DNA of 8,160 nucleotides from DASSWB01 sp035705495 (GTDB lineage: Bacteria > Bacteroidota > Bacteroidia > Flavobacteriales > Flavobacteriaceae): positions 1 to 8,160 of the forward strand of contig DASSWB010000063.1 of the NCBI GenBank assembly GCA_035705495.1, given 5' to 3'. Below, piece by piece: positions 1 through 5,712 of the stretch; the first letter of the stretch is position 1; the number at the start of each line of letters is the position of its first letter. The translations under genes and the position numbers were made by a program. The notes beneath the pieces were generated by a model, which did not search any database, was not told the origin of the DNA, and was given only the letters and a program-made list of their open reading frames with translations.

Positions 1-3000
1 GCCTGATCTGGTAATTCGCCGAACCTATCAACCAATTCGGCTTCAAATTTTTTGAGTTCTTCCTCGGTTTTCAAATTGTTCAGCTGCGTGTACAAATTCA
101 ATCTTTCCGAAATATTGTTGATGTAATCATCCGGGAACAGCAATTCAAAATCGGTATCAATCTGTGTGTCTTTTACATAATCTTTGTCTTCCTTTTCATC
201 GTCGGCATAAAGTTCTTTGAACTCGTTTTCCTTTAGCTCTTCAATGGCTTCATTCAGAATTTTCTGATAGGTATCAAAACCAATTTCATTGATGAAACCA
301 CTTTGTTCCCCACCCAACAAATCACCCGCACCACGGATTTCCAAATCTTTCATTGCAATATTGAAACCGCTTCCCAATTCAGAAAACTGTTCCAGTGCGG
401 TCATACGTTTCCGCGCTTCATCGGTCATTGCTGAATATGGGGGCGTGATAAAATAACAGAAAGCTTTTTTGTTGCTTCGTCCTACCCTTCCGCGCATCTG
501 GTGCAAATCGGATAAACCGAAATTATTCGCGTTATTGATAAAAATCGTATTTGCGTTTGAAACATCCAATCCGCTTTCTACAATTGTTGTGGAAACCAAA
601 ACGTCAAAATCGCCGTTCATAAACCGAAGCATCAATTCTTCAAGTTTCTTTCCTTCCATTTGTCCGTGACCCACACCAACTTTAGCATCGGGAACCAGAC
701 GCTGAATCATTCCGGCGACTTCCTTAATATTTTCAATCCTGTTATGAATGAAGAAAACCTGACCGCCACGTTGAATTTCATATGAAATTGCATCCCGAAT
801 CATTTCTTCGGAAAAACGTATCACGTGACTTTCTATCGGATAACGATTTGGCGGCGCTGTAGTAATTGTGCTCAAATCGCGCGCTGCCATCAAACTAAAT
901 TGAAGCGTACGCGGAATTGGCGTTGCCGTTAAAGTAAGCGTATCAACATTTTCCTTGATTGTTTTCAATTTATCCTTTACCGCAACTCCAAATTTCTGCT
1001 CTTCATCAACCACCAGCAGACCTAAATCCTTGAATTTTACGTTTTTGCTCACCAACTGATGCGTTCCGATAATAATATCAACTTTACCGTTTTCCAGTTC
1101 TTCAAGCGTGGTTCGTTTTTCCTTTGCCGTTCTAAATCGGTTTAAATAATCTACGGTAACTGGAAAATCTTTCAACCTTTCCGTAAAAGTATTGTAATGC
1201 TGAAATGCCAAAACGGTTGTTGGCACCAAAACAGCAACTTGTTTTCCGTTGTCAACTGCTTTAAAAGCTGCGCGAATTGCGACTTCCGTTTTTCCGAAAC
1301 CTACATCGCCACAAACCAGCCTGTCCATTGGGCGTTCGTTTTCCATATCGGTTTTCACAGCTTGAGTTGCCGTCGTTTGATCGGGCGTATCTTCGTAAAT
1401 GAAGGAAGCTTCCAATTCGTGCTGCAGATAACTATCCGGACCAAAAGCAAAACCTTTTTCGAGTCGGCGTTTCGCGTATAATTCAATCAAATTATAAGCG
1501 ATATGTTTTACCCTGGCTTTGGTTTTTTGCTTTAAATTTTTCCAAGCATTGCTGCCCAGCTTATATATTTTTGGCGGTTTCCCGTCTTTTCCGTTGAATT
1601 TTGAAATCTTGTGAAGCGAGTGAATACTCAGGTACAAAATGTCGCGTTCGCCATAAATCAGTTTAATCGCCTCCTGCATTTTTCCTTCGACATCAATTTT
1701 CTGGAGTCCACCGAATTTCCCGATTCCGTGGTCAATATGCGTCACGTAATCACCGACTTCCAAATTGGTGAGTTCTTTGAGCGTGATTGCCTGTTTTTTC
1801 GCGTAGCCATTTTTCAGGTGGAACTTGTGGTAGCGCTCAAAAATCTGATGATCCGTATAACAAACAATTTTTTGATCATCATCAATAAAACCCTGATACA
1901 TTGAAAGCACCAACGATTTATATTTCACTTCCTCTTCAAAATCATCAAAAATATCGTGGAATCGTTTTGCCTGCTGTTCGCTTACACAGAAAATATAATT
2001 TTTAAAGCCTTCTTCGGAATTTTCTCGCAAGTTTTCAATAAGCAAATCAAACTGCTTATTGAAAGAAGGTTGCGGTTTCGTGTGAAATTCAATCGTAACC
2101 AACTCTGAAGCATCCTCAATATGACTTTTGCTGCTCAATTCTACCAGCGAATATTCCTGAAGTTGCTTTTTTATAAGTTTAGAACTACAGAATAATTCTT
2201 CAGGCGCGTCGTGTTTTATATCTTCGGAAAGTTTCTGAAAAGCTTCTTCGGCTTTTTCGAAAAGTTTGTCCATTCTAGAAGCCAGCAGTTCCAAATCTTT
2301 GGTAAAGACAACTGTTTTATTCGAAATATATCTGAAGAAACTCTCCCGTGTTTCCTGTAACTGTTTGTTTTCAACATTCGGAATGATGGAAACTTTCTTC
2401 ACCTTATCGGTTGAAAGTTGGGTTTCCACATCAAAAGTCCGAATGCTTTCCACCTCATCGCCAAAAAATTCAATTCTGTAAGGTTCGTCATTGCTGAAAG
2501 AAAACACATCTACAATTCCGCCACGGACTGAAAATTCTCCAGGTTCCGTTACAAAATCCACTCGCCTGAATATATATTCAAACAAGACCTCGTTCACAAA
2601 ATCGATTGAAAGCTGGTCACCAACAGCAATTTTCAATGTGTTTTTTTCAAGTTCCTTCCGCGTTACCACTTTTTCAAAAAGCGCATCAGGATACGTGACG
2701 ATAATTGCAGGTTTTTTTCTCGAATTAATTCGGTTTAAAACCTCCGCACGCAAAAGCACGTTCGCATTGTCAGTTTCTTCTATTTGGTACGGCCGGCGGT
2801 AACTACCGGGATAAAAAAGCACATTTTTGTCGCCCAATAATTGCTCAAGATCGTTCAGGTAATATGCAGCTTCTTCCTTGTCGTTGAAAATCAGCAGAAA
2901 AGGTTGCTCTACCTGCTCAAAAGCATTTTCAATTACAAAAGAAAGCGCAGATCCAACAAGACCTTTTAAATGCACATTTGCGTACGGAACGGCAATAGCT

Positions 3001-3062
3001 TCCCGCAGTTTCTGCTGTTGCGGAGACTGTGCAAAACTTTGTGCGATAGAAGATTTACTCAA
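1..3062 (-). CDS. mfd: Transcription-repair coupling factor Mfd (C-terminus beyond window)
   Basis: Mfd is a DNA translocase that pushes stalled RNA polymerase off damaged templates and recruits UvrA for nucleotide excision repair. The reverse strand reads without a stop for 1,020 complete codons. The N-terminal UvrB-homology module includes GEFSVRGG at residues 175-182. A CarD-like RNA-polymerase-interaction domain lies at about 430-500 and begins around LEVGDYVTHIDHGIGKF. The RecG-like motor follows: Walker A GDVGFGKT (585-592), DEEQ box (686-689), TATPIPRT motif III, and motif VI QMRGRVGR (855-862). The last visible residues, ending ELVDRFGELPDQ, begin the C-terminal D7 domain. Family members have roughly 1,100-1,150 residues, so about 100 are missing off the left edge. 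The start is taken as TTG at 3062-3060, because an in-frame TAA directly precedes it and no ATG occurs for over 200 codons. No frameshift or missing motif is visible. Identity is near certain; the exact start is less so. Confidence 0.97.
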   Translation of the reverse strand, partial: MSKSSIAQSFAQSPQQQKLREAIAVPYANVHLKGLVGSALSFVIENAFEQVEQPFLLIFNDKEEAAYYLNDLEQLLGDKNVLFYPGSYRRPYQIEETDNANVLLRAEVLNRINSRKKPAIIVTYPDALFEKVVTRKELEKNTLKIAVGDQLSIDFVNEVLFEYIFRRVDFVTEPGEFSVRGGIVDVFSFSNDEPYRIEFFGDEVESIRTFDVETQLSTDKVKKVSIIPNVENKQLQETRESFFRYISNKTVVFTKDLELLASRMDKLFEKAEEAFQKLSEDIKHDAPEELFCSSKLIKKQLQEYSLVELSSKSHIEDASELVTIEFHTKPQPSFNKQFDLLIENLRENSEEGFKNYIFCVSEQQAKRFHDIFDDFEEEVKYKSLVLSMYQGFIDDDQKIVCYTDHQIFERYHKFHLKNGYAKKQAITLKELTNLEVGDYVTHIDHGIGKFGGLQKIDVEGKMQEAIKLIYGERDILYLSIHSLHKISKFNGKDGKPPKIYKLGSNAWKNLKQKTKARVKHIAYNLIELYAKRRLEKGFAFGPDSYLQHELEASFIYEDTPDQTTATQAVKTDMENERPMDRLVCGDVGFGKTEVAIRAAFKAVDNGKQVAVLVPTTVLAFQHYNTFTERLKDFPVTVDYLNRFRTAKEKRTTLEELENGKVDIIIGTHQLVSKNVKFKDLGLLVVDEEQKFGVAVKDKLKTIKENVDTLTLTATPIPRTLQFSLMAARDLSTITTAPPNRYPIESHVIRFSEEMIRDAISYEIQRGGQVFFIHNRIENIKEVAGMIQRLVPDAKVGVGHGQMEGKKLEELMLRFMNGDFDVLVSTTIVESGLDVSNANTIFINNANNFGLSDLHQMRGRVGRSNKKAFCYFITPPYSAMTDEARKRMTALEQFSELGSGFNIAMKDLEIRGAGDLLGGEQSGFINEIGFDTYQKILNEAIEELKENEFKELYADDEKEDKDYVKDTQIDTDFELLFPDDYINNISERLNLYTQLNNLKTEEELKKFEAELVDRFGELPDQ

Positions 3063-3076
3063 TTAAAAAATTTTGA

Positions 3077-3084
3077 CAAAGATA
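3077..3084 (-). promoter_or_regulatory. Candidate Bacteroidota -7 promoter element of mfd
   Basis: The reverse strand reads TATCTTTG, an exact match to the Bacteroidota sigma-A -7 consensus TAnnTTTG. It ends 14 bases before the proposed TTG start of mfd. I find no well-spaced -33 TTG element; the nearest TTTG upstream is about 27 bases away, which is longer than usual. If the box is used, the transcript would begin only about 8 bases before TTG, a near-leaderless message. In AT-rich DNA such an octamer can occur by chance, so this is a moderate call. Confidence 0.4.
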
Positions 3085-3140
3085 AAATTTAATGTTGAAA
3101 AGCTGAAACCACAAAAGAAGCTTAAGGGAAAATTAACTTG

Positions 3141-3216
3141 TATGGATAGTTTGGGCTAAAGCCCTTTCTTTGATACAATATTTTAATCCTCCAGCTAAAG
3201 CTGGAGGCAATTGATT
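3141..3216 (+). repeat. 76-bp direct repeat, copy 1 (identical at 4135-4210)
   Basis: Reading base by base, this segment is identical to 4135-4210, while the corresponding part of unit 2 has diverged. It covers the outer end, both left-hand hairpins and the CAATTGATT tail. The perfect match points to recent copying or gene conversion between units 1 and 3. Confidence 0.88.
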
Positions 3217-3331
3217 CCTTCAAAAGAATTCTCATATAAAAAATTTCATCTTTTAAAAATTCAATTGCCTCGGGTTTCAACCCGAGGTTATAAAGGGCAT
3301 TTTTTAATGGCTTTAGCCAAAATTATTCATA
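3141..3331. repeat. Composite palindromic repeat unit 1 (BIME-like)
   Basis: The unit has two inverted outer ends and two inner hairpins. The left end is TATGGATAGTTTGGGCTAAA, continuing through hairpin GGGC-TAAA-GCCC (3153-3164). Next is the perfect palindrome CCTCCAGCTAAAGCTGGAGG (3188-3207), with an 8-bp stem and TAAA loop, followed by CAATTGA. The right half mirrors this: TCAATTG, then CCTCGGGTTTCAACCCGAGG (3268-3287), then GGC-TTTA-GCC (3309-3318) and the inverted end. The right terminus is diverged (ATTATTCAT where the others have ACTATCCAT). The unit lies between mfd and the transposase and has no gene inside. It is nearly the same sequence as unit 3. The resemblance to bacterial interspersed mosaic elements built from REP sequences is structural; I cannot name a catalogued family. 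Confidence 0.9.
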
Positions 3332-3389
3332 TAGAATTGTGCTCTTTACATTTTTGTCAATTTAATTTTTTCTTGTTATTCCTCTCTTT

Positions 3390-3651
3390 TATGGATAGTT
3401 TGGGCTAAAGCCCTTTCTGAATAATCAATTTTTAGATCCTCTAGCTAAAGCTGGAGGCAATTGATTTTTTCTCTAGCTTAATTTTTCTGAAAATTTTAAT
3501 TTGGAATTTTTCCTCTAGAAAAATTCAGTTTTACAAGCTAGTCTATCAATATTTTAATACAAGCATTAGCCTGAAAAATTCAATTGCCTCGGGTTTCAAC
3601 CCGAGGATATCAAGAAGAATTTTTATAATGGCTTTAGCCAAAACTATCCAT
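3390..3651. repeat. Composite palindromic repeat unit 2 (left flank of RAYT)
   Basis: The element order is the same as in unit 1. Outer hairpin GGGCTAAAGCCC is at 3402-3413. The inner palindrome is at 3438-3457, reading CCTCTAGCTAAAGCTGGAGG with one substitution in the stem. The second palindrome CCTCGGGTTTCAACCCGAGG is at 3587-3606. GGCTTTAGCC is at 3630-3639, and the right end AAAACTATCCAT stops at 3651. The terminal repeats TATGGATAGTTT...GGCTAAAGCC match over about 23 bases with one mismatch. The spacer between the inner palindromes (about 3465-3575) is longer and unlike that of units 1 and 3, and no gene is seen in it. The unit ends 35 bases before the transposase start, so it probably serves as the left repeat flank of that gene. 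Confidence 0.88.
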
Positions 3652-3686
3652 TTTATAATTTTAAGTAAATTGAAAAAAAATTCAAT

Positions 3687-4118
3687 ATGCCATTCCTCAA
3701 AGTTTATATTCATCTTGTATGGAGCACCAAAAACAGAAAACATTTCTTGGAAACAAAGGAAATGAGACAGAAGGTTTGGCAACATATGAGGGAAAATGCC
3801 GAGGAAAAAGGAATTTTTATCAATTTCATTAATGGTTATTCCGACCATTGTCATTGTTTGATTTCTTTGGGAGTCGACCAAAATATACAGAAGGTGGTGC
3901 AGTTGATAAAAGGCGAAGCTTCATATTGGATCAACAAGAATAAACTGACCAAGGAAAAATTTGAATGGCAGAATGAATATTTCGCTGTTTCTGTTTCAGA
4001 ATCTATGATTGGAAAGGTCCGAAATTACATTCGAAATCAAGAAGAGCATCATAAAAAGAAAACATTTCAGGAGGAGTATGAGGAATTCATAGAAAAATAT
4101 TCTTTTGAAAAAAATTGA
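3687..4118 (+). CDS. RAYT-type REP-associated tyrosine transposase (IS200-like Y1, HUH)
   Basis: This 143-residue protein belongs to the IS200-like Y1 transposase family, which cuts and rejoins single-stranded DNA at hairpins through a covalent phosphotyrosine link. The N-terminus HLVWSTKNR (9-17) is typical of the fold. The HUH metal-binding pair is H54-C55-H56 in SDHCHCLISL. The likely catalytic tyrosine is Y114 in NYIRNQ, with the metal-assisting glutamine four residues later (Q118). Length is normal and no catalytic residue is missing, so the gene appears intact. No tnpB or IS605 accessory gene is present. The gene lies 35 bases after repeat unit 2 and 16 bases before unit 3, both rich in short-loop hairpins. 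That setting fits a single-copy RAYT acting on REP-like repeats better than a simple IS200, though a compact IS200-like element cannot be excluded. It is divergent from mfd and convergent with the doc-like gene. No clear promoter is visible. Confidence 0.9.
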   Translation: MPFLKVYIHLVWSTKNRKHFLETKEMRQKVWQHMRENAEEKGIFINFINGYSDHCHCLISLGVDQNIQKVVQLIKGEASYWINKNKLTKEKFEWQNEYFAVSVSESMIGKVRNYIRNQEEHHKKKTFQEEYEEFIEKYSFEKN

Positions 4119-4134
4119 CCGGTTTTCTTTTCTT

Positions 4135-4327
4135 TATGGATAGTTTGGGCTAAAGCCCTTTCTTTGATACAATATTTTAATCCTCCAGCTAAAGCTGGAG
4201 GCAATTGATTTTTTTATGAAGCAGGAGCCTTCAAAAGAATTCTGATATAAAAAATTTCATTTTTTAAAAATTCAATTGCCTCGATATAAAGGGCATTTTT
4301 TAATGGCTTTAGCCAAAACTATCCATA
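4135..4327. repeat. Composite palindromic repeat unit 3 (right flank of RAYT, second hairpin lost)
   Basis: The first 76 bases (4135-4210) are identical to 3141-3216 of unit 1, including hairpins GGGCTAAAGCCC (4147-4158) and CCTCCAGCTAAAGCTGGAGG (4182-4201). A 17-base segment absent from unit 1 follows (4211-4227). The next 56 bases (4228-4283) match 3217-3272 with two differences. At 4279-4283 only CCTCG of the second palindrome remains, joined directly to ATATAAAGGGC, so about 15 bases of that hairpin are gone. The right end has GGCTTTAGCC (4305-4314) and the inverted terminus AAAACTATCCATA. The unit lies between the convergent transposase and doc-like genes. The first inner hairpin followed by CAATTGATTTTTTT resembles a rho-independent terminator for plus-strand transcription, a possible secondary role. 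Confidence 0.9.
4182..4217 (+). terminator. Terminator-like hairpin downstream of the transposase
   Basis: An 8-bp GC-rich stem with TAAA loop (4182-4201) is followed, after CAATTGA, by a run of T residues (about 4209-4215). It starts some 60 bases after the transposase stop. The hairpin is an integral part of the repeat unit, so termination is inferred from shape only, and the seven-base gap before the T-run weakens the call. Confidence 0.35.
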
Positions 4328-4432
4328 AACCTGAGCATTATGAATTACCAAGATAACTCACAGGAATAGCTGTAATTAGGAAGAGAAATTGCTTACGGCA
4401 AGTTTTTTCATTTCACTTAGTTGGCAAAATGT
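4328..4432. other. Short intergenic tail with no recognisable element
   Basis: These 105 bases separate repeat unit 3 from the stop codon of the doc-like gene. I see no ORF, promoter box or convincing terminator. A weak plus-strand stem TTGC/GCAA (4389-4401) before a T-run is too short to call. This leaves the minus-strand operon without an obvious terminator of its own before the repeat unit. Confidence 0.6.
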
Positions 4433-4807
4433 TTATTCCTCCACGTGATCTGCAATCCAGTTTTTTATCTGGTCAAAAGAAAGTTTGCTTTCAGAAACTG
4501 CATCAATTAAGGTTAAAATGTCTTCTTCGGAAGCTGTCAATTTCCAGTCGACTTCCATTAAATACAATTTCATTAAAGTGTAACCGGTGAGTTTATTTCC
4601 CTCCACGAAAGGTTTTTCTGAAACAATGGTTTCCAAAATTGATGCGGCTTTATCGATTGCTGATGGAAACTGTGGTAAGCCATCCAAAGAAAGTTGCGGT
4701 CTCACAACCGCCCGTTGCAAAACGTCTTTGTCACGTATGCCGGGTTCGGCTCCAAATTGACTGGTTAGAATATCGTGAATATTCAACACTTCTTTATAGG
4801 AAATCAT
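4433..4807 (-). CDS. Doc/Fic-fold protein with degenerate catalytic motif
   Basis: The 124-residue protein matches the death-on-curing (Doc) branch of the Fic fold along its length. ISYKEVLNIHDILTSQFG opens it; GIRDKDVLQRAVVRPQ follows at about 23-38; KAASILETIVSEKPFVEGNKLTGY spans the motif region. Doc toxins of this fold phosphorylate EF-Tu, and Fic proteins AMPylate targets, using the motif HPFx(D/E)GNKR. Here the motif region (65-74) has Lys65 for the catalytic His and Leu73 for the Arg, while Phe67, Glu69, Gly70, Asn71 and Lys72 are kept. Both changes are expected to abolish the usual transfer chemistry, so the protein may be inactive, binding-only or repurposed. It overlaps the upstream 56-codon gene by ATGA, implying translational coupling, and is last in the helicase-pdeM cluster. 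The reading frame is intact and the rest of the fold is conserved, which argues against simple decay. Family is likely; function is unknown. Confidence 0.8.
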   Translation of the reverse strand: MISYKEVLNIHDILTSQFGAEPGIRDKDVLQRAVVRPQLSLDGLPQFPSAIDKAASILETIVSEKPFVEGNKLTGYTLMKLYLMEVDWKLTASEEDILTLIDAVSESKLSFDQIKNWIADHVEE

Positions 4808-4974
4808 TTCGTTAATTTTTTAAGAAGTTTTTTATCCTCGCTCATAATCTGATCTAGATTTTCTGCAAGTTTGACTTCCTGCGGATTTTTAGCTGTAAAA
4901 TCAAACATAAATTTCAGCACTTCTTCTGAAAAATCCTCGTTATTTTCTTCGTTTTCGTCAATATTTTTTTTCAT
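4804..4974 (-). CDS. Small acidic protein, putative antitoxin partner of the Doc-like gene
   Basis: The reverse strand encodes 56 residues, from MKKNIDENEENNEDF to KKLLKKLTK. I do not recognise a named family. The first 18 residues are dominated by Asp, Glu and Asn. The middle (about 17-45) looks helical, with hydrophobics at intervals (VLKFMFDF, VKLAENL), and the C-terminus is Lys-rich. Its ATG follows the pdeM stop by only 2 bases, and its TGA shares the ATGA overlap with the doc-like start, so the three genes are almost certainly co-transcribed. In Phd-Doc type modules a small antitoxin is encoded just upstream of Doc, with a C-terminal helix that blocks the toxin. The position, size and charge fit that role, but no Phd/YefM DNA-binding domain is visible, so the antitoxin call rests on context. 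No Shine-Dalgarno is seen, as is usual in Bacteroidota. Confidence 0.75.
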   Translation of the reverse strand: MKKNIDENEENNEDFSEEVLKFMFDFTAKNPQEVKLAENLDQIMSEDKKLLKKLTK

Positions 4975-4976
4975 AA

Positions 4977-5648
4977 CTACAATTTAGCAGTTTTTTTCCT
5001 TGCCACAACAGGCAGCAATATTACTTCTTCATTTCCGAGTACAAAAACCTCATCACCCTCTTTTGGCTTCATTTCGAAACTACCTGTAAATTCACCAAAA
5101 GCGGGTAGAATCAACTGATTTTTTGTCTTGAAAAAACAAGCGAGTTTTAACTCTTGCCTAGCTTTTCCACTAATCCTAACCGCTGGATGAATGTGTCCAG
5201 AAAAATTAAAACAGTTTTCCCGTTCTTCGGGATGGTGCGTGAGCAAAAATCCATCGATAATCAGCTCCGGAAGCGTTTCCACTCCCAGTTTTTCATATTT
5301 CAAAGGTGAAATAATATCGTGATTGCCTTCTATCAATAAGACTTCAGCTGAAATCGAATTTTTCCAATTTTCAAAAAATAGCCATTCCTTGTTTAGCGAA
5401 CTGTGGAACAAATCGCCCAAAAAGTAGATTTTCTTCGGATTGAAAAAATCAACCACATTTTTCAGTTTTAAAAAGTTTCCTTGTATTGATTTCTGCGGAA
5501 CCGCGCTACCAAATTTTCTAAAATGCGAAACTTTACCTAAATGAACATCTGAAATCAGCAGCATTTCCTGCTCTTTCCAATACATCGCGCCACTGGGATG
5601 CAGTTGAAAATGATTTTTTCTGATTTCTATGGATTTTATAAGTTTCAT
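4977..5648 (-). CDS. pdeM: Ligase-associated DNA damage response metallophosphoesterase PdeM
   Basis: This 223-residue calcineurin-like phosphoesterase carries every metal-site motif of the fold: SDVHLGK (33-39, Asp34 and His36), GDLFHS (78-83, Asp79), GNHD (108-111), THHP (137-140) and GHIHP (151-155). The segment LPAFGEFTGS (181-190) is typical of the ligase-associated PdeM family and not of general MPEs. PdeM is thought to act as a DNA endonuclease or phosphodiesterase in the cytoplasm with an Lhr-type helicase, an ATP-dependent ligase and an MBL-fold exonuclease. The helicase gene lies immediately upstream on the same strand, 64 bases away. Length is normal and no catalytic residue is missing. 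ATG at 5648 is a good start: LIKSIEIRKNHFQLHPSGAMYW is the usual family N-terminus and no in-frame ATG lies just upstream. Two bases after its stop, the small putative antitoxin gene begins. Confidence 0.93.
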   Translation of the reverse strand: MKLIKSIEIRKNHFQLHPSGAMYWKEQEMLLISDVHLGKVSHFRKFGSAVPQKSIQGNFLKLKNVVDFFNPKKIYFLGDLFHSSLNKEWLFFENWKNSISAEVLLIEGNHDIISPLKYEKLGVETLPELIIDGFLLTHHPEERENCFNFSGHIHPAVRISGKARQELKLACFFKTKNQLILPAFGEFTGSFEMKPKEGDEVFVLGNEEVILLPVVARKKTAKL

Positions 5649-5685
5649 TGGGTAAATTGAAGAAAAAAAAGCCTAAAAAGCAGTG

Positions 5686-5693
5686 CAAAAGTA
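5686..5693 (-). promoter_or_regulatory. Candidate internal -7 promoter element upstream of pdeM
   Basis: The reverse strand reads TACTTTTG, an exact fit to the Bacteroidota -7 pattern TAnnTTTG. It lies 37 bases before the pdeM ATG, within the 64-base gap after the helicase stop. No good -33 TTG is found at the expected distance, where the sequence is mostly A/T runs. If active, it would let pdeM, the small gene and the doc-like gene be transcribed apart from the helicase. Confidence 0.35.
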
Positions 5694-5712
5694 CTTTTTT
5701 AATTTGAAAAAA

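Noticed and set aside
469..3066. Seven plus-strand open frames of 62-103 codons across the left third
   Set aside because: All lie opposite the continuous, motif-complete mfd frame; their translations show no recognisable domain.
3211..3408. 65-codon plus-strand frame in the intergenic island
   Set aside because: It is made largely of repeat units 1 and 2 and is read through palindromes; no start signal or domain.
3546..3881. 111-codon minus-strand frame
   Set aside because: It runs antisense through unit 2 and the first third of the transposase gene and resembles no family; the sense frame has the HUH and Tyr motifs.
3687..4118. Full IS605-type element with tnpB
   Set aside because: No tnpB-like frame occurs on either strand near the transposase; both neighbours are repeat units.
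3141..4327. CRISPR array
   Set aside because: Repeats are palindromic pairs in inverted order with unequal, partly shared spacers, and there are no cas genes; the pattern fits REP/BIME units.
4389..4408. TTGC/GCAA stem followed by T-run as a plus-strand terminator
   Set aside because: Only four paired bases with mismatches beyond; too weak, and too far from the transposase stop.
5687..5698. AAAAGTACTTTT palindrome as helicase terminator
   Set aside because: A self-complementary A/T tract with no loop and no GC stem; it coincides with the candidate -7 box instead.
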